NCBI RefSeq assembly: GCF_003473295.1
Contig: NZ_QRMP01000001.1
Span: forward strand, 376,097 to 440,096
Length of the DNA: 64,000 nucleotides
Direction: 5' to 3'
Source: Parabacteroides sp. AM08-6
GTDB taxonomy: Bacteria > Bacteroidota > Bacteroidia > Bacteroidales > Tannerellaceae
The notes beneath the pieces are model-generated. The model did not search any database. It was not told the DNA's origin and saw only the letters and a program-made list of their open reading frames with translations. A program made the position numbers and the translations under genes. Below are positions 61,055-64,000 of this stretch, piece by piece. Numbering within the stretch: the stretch's first letter is position 1; each line of letters opens with the position of its first letter.

Positions 61055-62830
61055 TTACAAGGAATTTACATATTCCGTAAGAGCATCTATCTCTTTTTTA
61101 GAGATTTTCTTCTTAATGCCATGTTTATAAACATCAAAAACCTCTTCCATTGTAGCAGCACGGCCGTTAAACAGATAAGGAGCTGTACGCCATACTTCAC
61201 GCAAAGTCGGAGTATCCCATCCTTGTTCAAATTCAATATTTTCGCCGATACGATGCATCTTCATATCGGTAAAATAAGGACCGGAATGACATTCACTGCA
61301 TTTCAGTTTTTCAAATACTTTGCGTCCCTCTTTGGCAAGCTCAGATAATTCTCCATTCACCAAATACGGACTAGGTACGGGTTGAAGTGATTTTAAATAA
61401 GCGTCCACACATGCAGCATCTTCTTCCGTAATATCAAAAAACTGAATAAACTTAAAGCCAGCGCGTACAGCCCATTCGGCCGTTTCCCGTATACCGGAAA
61501 TCATACTGGGAGGCGTTACATGACTAAAAAGCAAACTCTTACAATTCTTTGAATTTCCAACGCCATCGTTCATCAAATCCCAATTCATTCCATCTGTCCG
61601 GGCTTCTCCGGGATGGCAACCATTGCAACTTTGCCAGTTCTGAAAACAATGGGAAGCATCATTGAAATATTTTTCACCTTTGTTTTCCGCACTTTCCTCT
61701 CGTTCAGGATTCAAATTTGTAACTGTTATCTCGCAAGTATTAATGTCCATGACATTTAATATATCGGCAAAATAAGTCGGAACAACCAACTTATCGCCAG
61801 TCAAAACCATACTTCGAGGACCGTTACCCTGTAAAGGAATGCGATTACGCAGGCCGTAAAGGAAGGTCAAGTCATAGTCCAAAGCAGCTTTATCCGAATA
61901 GTTCTCAAACTTCTCACGCATTGCTTTATGGTTGATTACACTAACTTCATGTGTACCGGAATGTGTGATGAAGATTGCATCTTCATTACAAGCAATACTC
62001 CAGATGCCAGCCGCTCCCCGTTCAGGCTCATCTACCAGAACGGCACCCACAAATTCCTGCTTCGCCACATCGATGATACTAAAAGCACTGGTATTCATCC
62101 ACCCCTGCTGCAACTGCGAAGTCGGAACTGTAAAACGTCCCAGATTATGCGATACATATATATATTTACCATCCGGCGTAATACAGATTCCGCGCAAAGC
62201 ATTACTACCATTTGCCAACTGTATATCTTTGATTTTTGTAAAACTTTTCAGCTCAATAACCGATACGCAAGCAGCCACATAATCCAAGTCCGCCCGTTGT
62301 GCTGGTAAAAAATTCGTCACAAACAAATATTTACCGTCTTGACTGAATACAGCCGATTTCGGTTCGCGCAAAACTTGTACATTTCGTATTACCTTATAGT
62401 TTGACAAATCAATTTCCGACACTGTATTTGTAAACTGATTACACACATACAGGTATTTTCCTTCAGGGCCGAACATTGGATGACAAGCACCTGCACCAGT
62501 TGAAACCGAAGCCTCTATCCTGCCCGATTCCAATTGCAAAACCTGTAAATGTCCACCTGTCGGACCAAACGTGGTAACGTATGCTTTCATTTCGTCTTGA
62601 ACAATGCCGGTGGGAACTTCATCCATCGGATATGATTTCAACAACGTTTTCCCATCACTCGATAAAAGTACCACCCGCTTCATGCCCTTTTCCGTTATAA
62701 GCATCTCCCCTTTCTTATTCAGGACAATGTCTGTCGGAAAGAACGGCAGATTGCCCGCTGAAGCAAAAGAGATGAAGCAGGCCAAACAGGCTATCAAAGT
62801 AATTTTTAATAGATGTTTTCGTGTATTCAT
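61055..62830 (-). CDS. Exported YVTN beta-propeller fused to MauG/peroxidase-like di-haem domain
   Basis: This 591-residue exported protein has the signal peptide MNTRKHLLKITLIACLACFISFASA. Residues about 30-385 form a YVTN-type propeller with repeats such as MFGPEGKYLYVCNQFTNTVSEIDL and ICITPDGKYIYVSHNLG. The C-terminal 200 residues resemble a MauG/cytochrome c peroxidase domain with haem sites CNGCH (402-406) and CSECH (511-515), and the motif WDTPTLREVWRTAPYLFNGRA. It follows the IclR gene by 33 bases and is followed by the chorismatase-like gene after 29 bases. An electron-transfer or oxidase role with the 1330-residue di-haem protein is the natural inference. Confidence 0.85.
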   Translation of the reverse strand: MNTRKHLLKITLIACLACFISFASAGNLPFFPTDIVLNKKGEMLITEKGMKRVVLLSSDGKTLLKSYPMDEVPTGIVQDEMKAYVTTFGPTGGHLQVLQLESGRIEASVSTGAGACHPMFGPEGKYLYVCNQFTNTVSEIDLSNYKVIRNVQVLREPKSAVFSQDGKYLFVTNFLPAQRADLDYVAACVSVIELKSFTKIKDIQLANGSNALRGICITPDGKYIYVSHNLGRFTVPTSQLQQGWMNTSAFSIIDVAKQEFVGAVLVDEPERGAAGIWSIACNEDAIFITHSGTHEVSVINHKAMREKFENYSDKAALDYDLTFLYGLRNRIPLQGNGPRSMVLTGDKLVVPTYFADILNVMDINTCEITVTNLNPEREESAENKGEKYFNDASHCFQNWQSCNGCHPGEARTDGMNWDLMNDGVGNSKNCKSLLFSHVTPPSMISGIRETAEWAVRAGFKFIQFFDITEEDAACVDAYLKSLQPVPSPYLVNGELSELAKEGRKVFEKLKCSECHSGPYFTDMKMHRIGENIEFEQGWDTPTLREVWRTAPYLFNGRAATMEEVFDVYKHGIKKKISKKEIDALTEYVNSL

Positions 62831-62863
62831 GGCGCATATATATTATATATCTTATAAAAATTC

Positions 62864-63670
62864 TCAATTCTCATTTTTTCTAAATCCTAAATCTCGTGAG
62901 ATATCCTCAGCTATCTTTTTTATACATACTGCAGAACTTCGCGTCACCTCTTTCGAAAGACGGTCTTTAGGACCGGATATCCAAATGGCTCCGCAAGGAT
63001 AACCCGTGTAATTAAAGATAGGTGCACCAACACAAATTACCCCATTTAGCTCCTCTTCGTTATCCAGAGCATAGCCAAAATTACGTACTTTTTCAAGTTC
63101 AGCCAGATAAGCTTCACGCGTCGTAATAGTACGGGAATTGTATTGTTCAAATTTCATATACGAAAGATAACGGTCGCGCACTGTATTCGGAAGATAAGCC
63201 ATAATAGCTTTGCCGGGCGCAGAACAATGTAACTCAAACGACTTTCCGGGGGACAAGATAAAACGGAAAGTATGATGTCCTTGCGCCTGTTCTATAAAAA
63301 TCCCTTTTTCGTCACCCAACACTCCAAAGCAGGCTGTTTCCTTTACCTGATCGCGCAAATCACGCAACCGAGGCAATACGGTTTCCAGTAAGTTGTGTTC
63401 ATTTAAGGAACGAAATCCCAGCGTCAACAGTTTTCTTGAAAGTTTATATCGTTTTGTATCTTCATCATATATGAGATAATCCAACCGAACCAATGTATTC
63501 AAAATCCGGTAAGCCGTAGTCTGTGAAATATCAAGCGCCGATTTTATACTCTGCAACGTTTCTCCTTGAAAATGAAGCGAGAGATACTCAATCACTGCAA
63601 TACCTTTTTCCAGATTCGGAACCTTATAGTTTTCTTCCAGCTTTTCCATATTTGGAACAGTGTTTTTCAT
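62864..63670 (-). CDS. IclR-family transcriptional regulator
   Basis: This 268-residue regulator has an N-terminal winged helix-turn-helix (about residues 18-80: EKGIAVIEYLSLH, SALDISQTTAYRILNTLVRLDYL). The IclR ligand-binding domain follows (CFGVLGDEKGIFIEQAQGHHTFRF, LHCSAPGKAIMAYLP, FGYALDNEEELNGVICVGAPIFNYTGYPCGAIWISGP). Members typically bind small carboxylates or sugar acids. It is the first gene of the haem-protein run and lies 33 bases before the YVTN gene, so it probably controls the operon and itself. A second in-frame ATG at 63649 is possible. Confidence 0.93.
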   Translation of the reverse strand: MKNTVPNMEKLEENYKVPNLEKGIAVIEYLSLHFQGETLQSIKSALDISQTTAYRILNTLVRLDYLIYDEDTKRYKLSRKLLTLGFRSLNEHNLLETVLPRLRDLRDQVKETACFGVLGDEKGIFIEQAQGHHTFRFILSPGKSFELHCSAPGKAIMAYLPNTVRDRYLSYMKFEQYNSRTITTREAYLAELEKVRNFGYALDNEEELNGVICVGAPIFNYTGYPCGAIWISGPKDRLSKEVTRSSAVCIKKIAEDISRDLGFRKNEN

Positions 63671-63673
63671 ATT

Positions 63674-63688
63674 TGAAATATTGTTTCA
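63674..63688. promoter_or_regulatory. Putative IclR operator
   Basis: TGAAA-TATTG-TTTCA has perfect 5-base arms and lies 10-24 bases downstream of the -7 box, next to the expected transcription start. A related 21-base copy (CATATTTG...TGTTTTT) sits just downstream at 63648-63668. Binding here would repress. Confidence 0.5.
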
Positions 63689-63697
63689 GATTTGAAC

Positions 63698-63705
63698 CAA
63701 ATATA
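63698..63705 (-). promoter_or_regulatory. -7 promoter element for the IclR-headed operon
   Basis: The minus strand reads TATATTTG, 27 bases before the IclR start codon at 63670. Confidence 0.55.
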
Positions 63706-63843
63706 AGTGGCACATAATTAAAGTGACTACAAAGAATGTGAAAAGACGTTAAGTATGTCGTAAAGCATAAAGAGATGGAAGCGTTCAGAGTCAGCGTATC
63801 TCCATTATGGACATTTTATTCTTTCTGTTCCGATAAAAGCATC

Positions 63844-63953
63844 CAACCTCTTATTCGTTCAACGTTCGTGAAACGCAAAAGCATCGAACGTATTTTTTGC
63901 GTTCAACGTTCGTATTTTTTTCGTTCAGCGAACGTGAAACGCAAATAAGGTTG
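63844..63953. repeat. 110-base palindromic element with GAACGTGAAACGC repeats
   Basis: The ends (CAACCTCTTATT at 63844 and AATAAGGTTG ending 63953) are imperfect terminal inverted repeats of about 30 bases. The interior contains four copies of the core GAACG/CGTTC arranged in both orientations, including GAACGTGAAACGC at 63930-63942. It shares the GAACGTGAAA core with the element at 18106-18201 and may be a small dispersed, possibly MITE-like, repeat. Confidence 0.55.
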
Positions 63954-64000
63954 AGATAACCAGGGCAAACGCATTAGAAACAATCTGAAACTGAAGATGT

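Larger units (their letters stand above)
63671..64000. other. Region upstream of the IclR gene
   Basis: These 330 bases hold the IclR promoter, a putative operator (63674-63688) and a 110-base palindromic element (63844-63953), described separately. No gene was found in the rest, and the upstream neighbour lies outside the window. Confidence 0.7.

Overview
The window looks like a chromosomal segment of a Bacteroidales bacterium, most likely a gut Parabacteroides or close relative. Three things suggest this. There is an Mfa/FimA-type fimbrial operon with an Mfa2-family anchor. Many genes are preceded by the Bacteroidota -7 element TAnnTTTG. Housekeeping blocks are typical of the phylum, such as dnaN-exonuclease-coaBC-DUF4835-recN and rpmB-rpmG-DUF4295. 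The genus assignment is an inference from style, not from a search. No CRISPR array, insertion sequence, prophage or rRNA was seen.

Layout. 1-6.3 kb: the end of a sensor kinase and its response regulator, a TSCPD protein divergent from folC, an MFS transporter, then ispE and a methyltransferase. 6.3-14.1 kb: a four-gene fimbrial operon read leftward, with a divergent HTH regulator. 14.2-24.5 kb: mdh, an XRE/membrane-protein pair with a clear palindromic operator, a YgiQ-type radical SAM protein, rlmB-ridA, two hypotheticals, recN, DUF4835 and coaBC. 24.6-31.0 kb: an iron-type alcohol dehydrogenase, an exonuclease, dnaN, ribosomal proteins, a GT39-like membrane protein, a nitroreductase and three tRNAs. 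31.1-39.5 kb: purine salvage enzymes, a DbpA-like helicase, an M20 peptidase, a MalY-like lyase, DUF3737 and DUF418. 39.6-48.4 kb: a cupin remnant, two tandem AraC regulators, an esterase, a di-haem peroxidase, a two-component system and an acyl-CoA synthetase.

48.5-63.7 kb is the most unusual part, and every gene in it lies on the minus strand. An IclR regulator heads a tight run: a YVTN-propeller di-haem protein, a chorismatase-like (FkbO/Hyg5) protein, a Cys-rich cupin lipoprotein resembling D-lyxose isomerase, and a 1330-residue exported protein. That large protein combines an NPCBM-like module, a beta-propeller, a two-haem region resembling hydrazine synthase alpha, and a formylglycine-generating-enzyme-like domain. 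Next comes a fused CcsBA cytochrome c synthase, whose candidate promoter lies between inverted repeats. Then follow a VOC protein, DhaK, DhaL and an LsrF-family aldolase. I read this as a periplasmic haem-dependent oxidation system that brings its own cytochrome c maturation and may be linked to a ketose-phosphorylating and cleaving branch in the cytoplasm. The substrate is unknown.

Several intergenic palindromes stand out: the inverted repeats at 54981-55063, a hairpin with a T-run between major fimbrillin and anchor genes, two GAACGTGAAA-containing elements at 18.1 and 63.9 kb, and a nested GTGCCA element at 42.05 kb.
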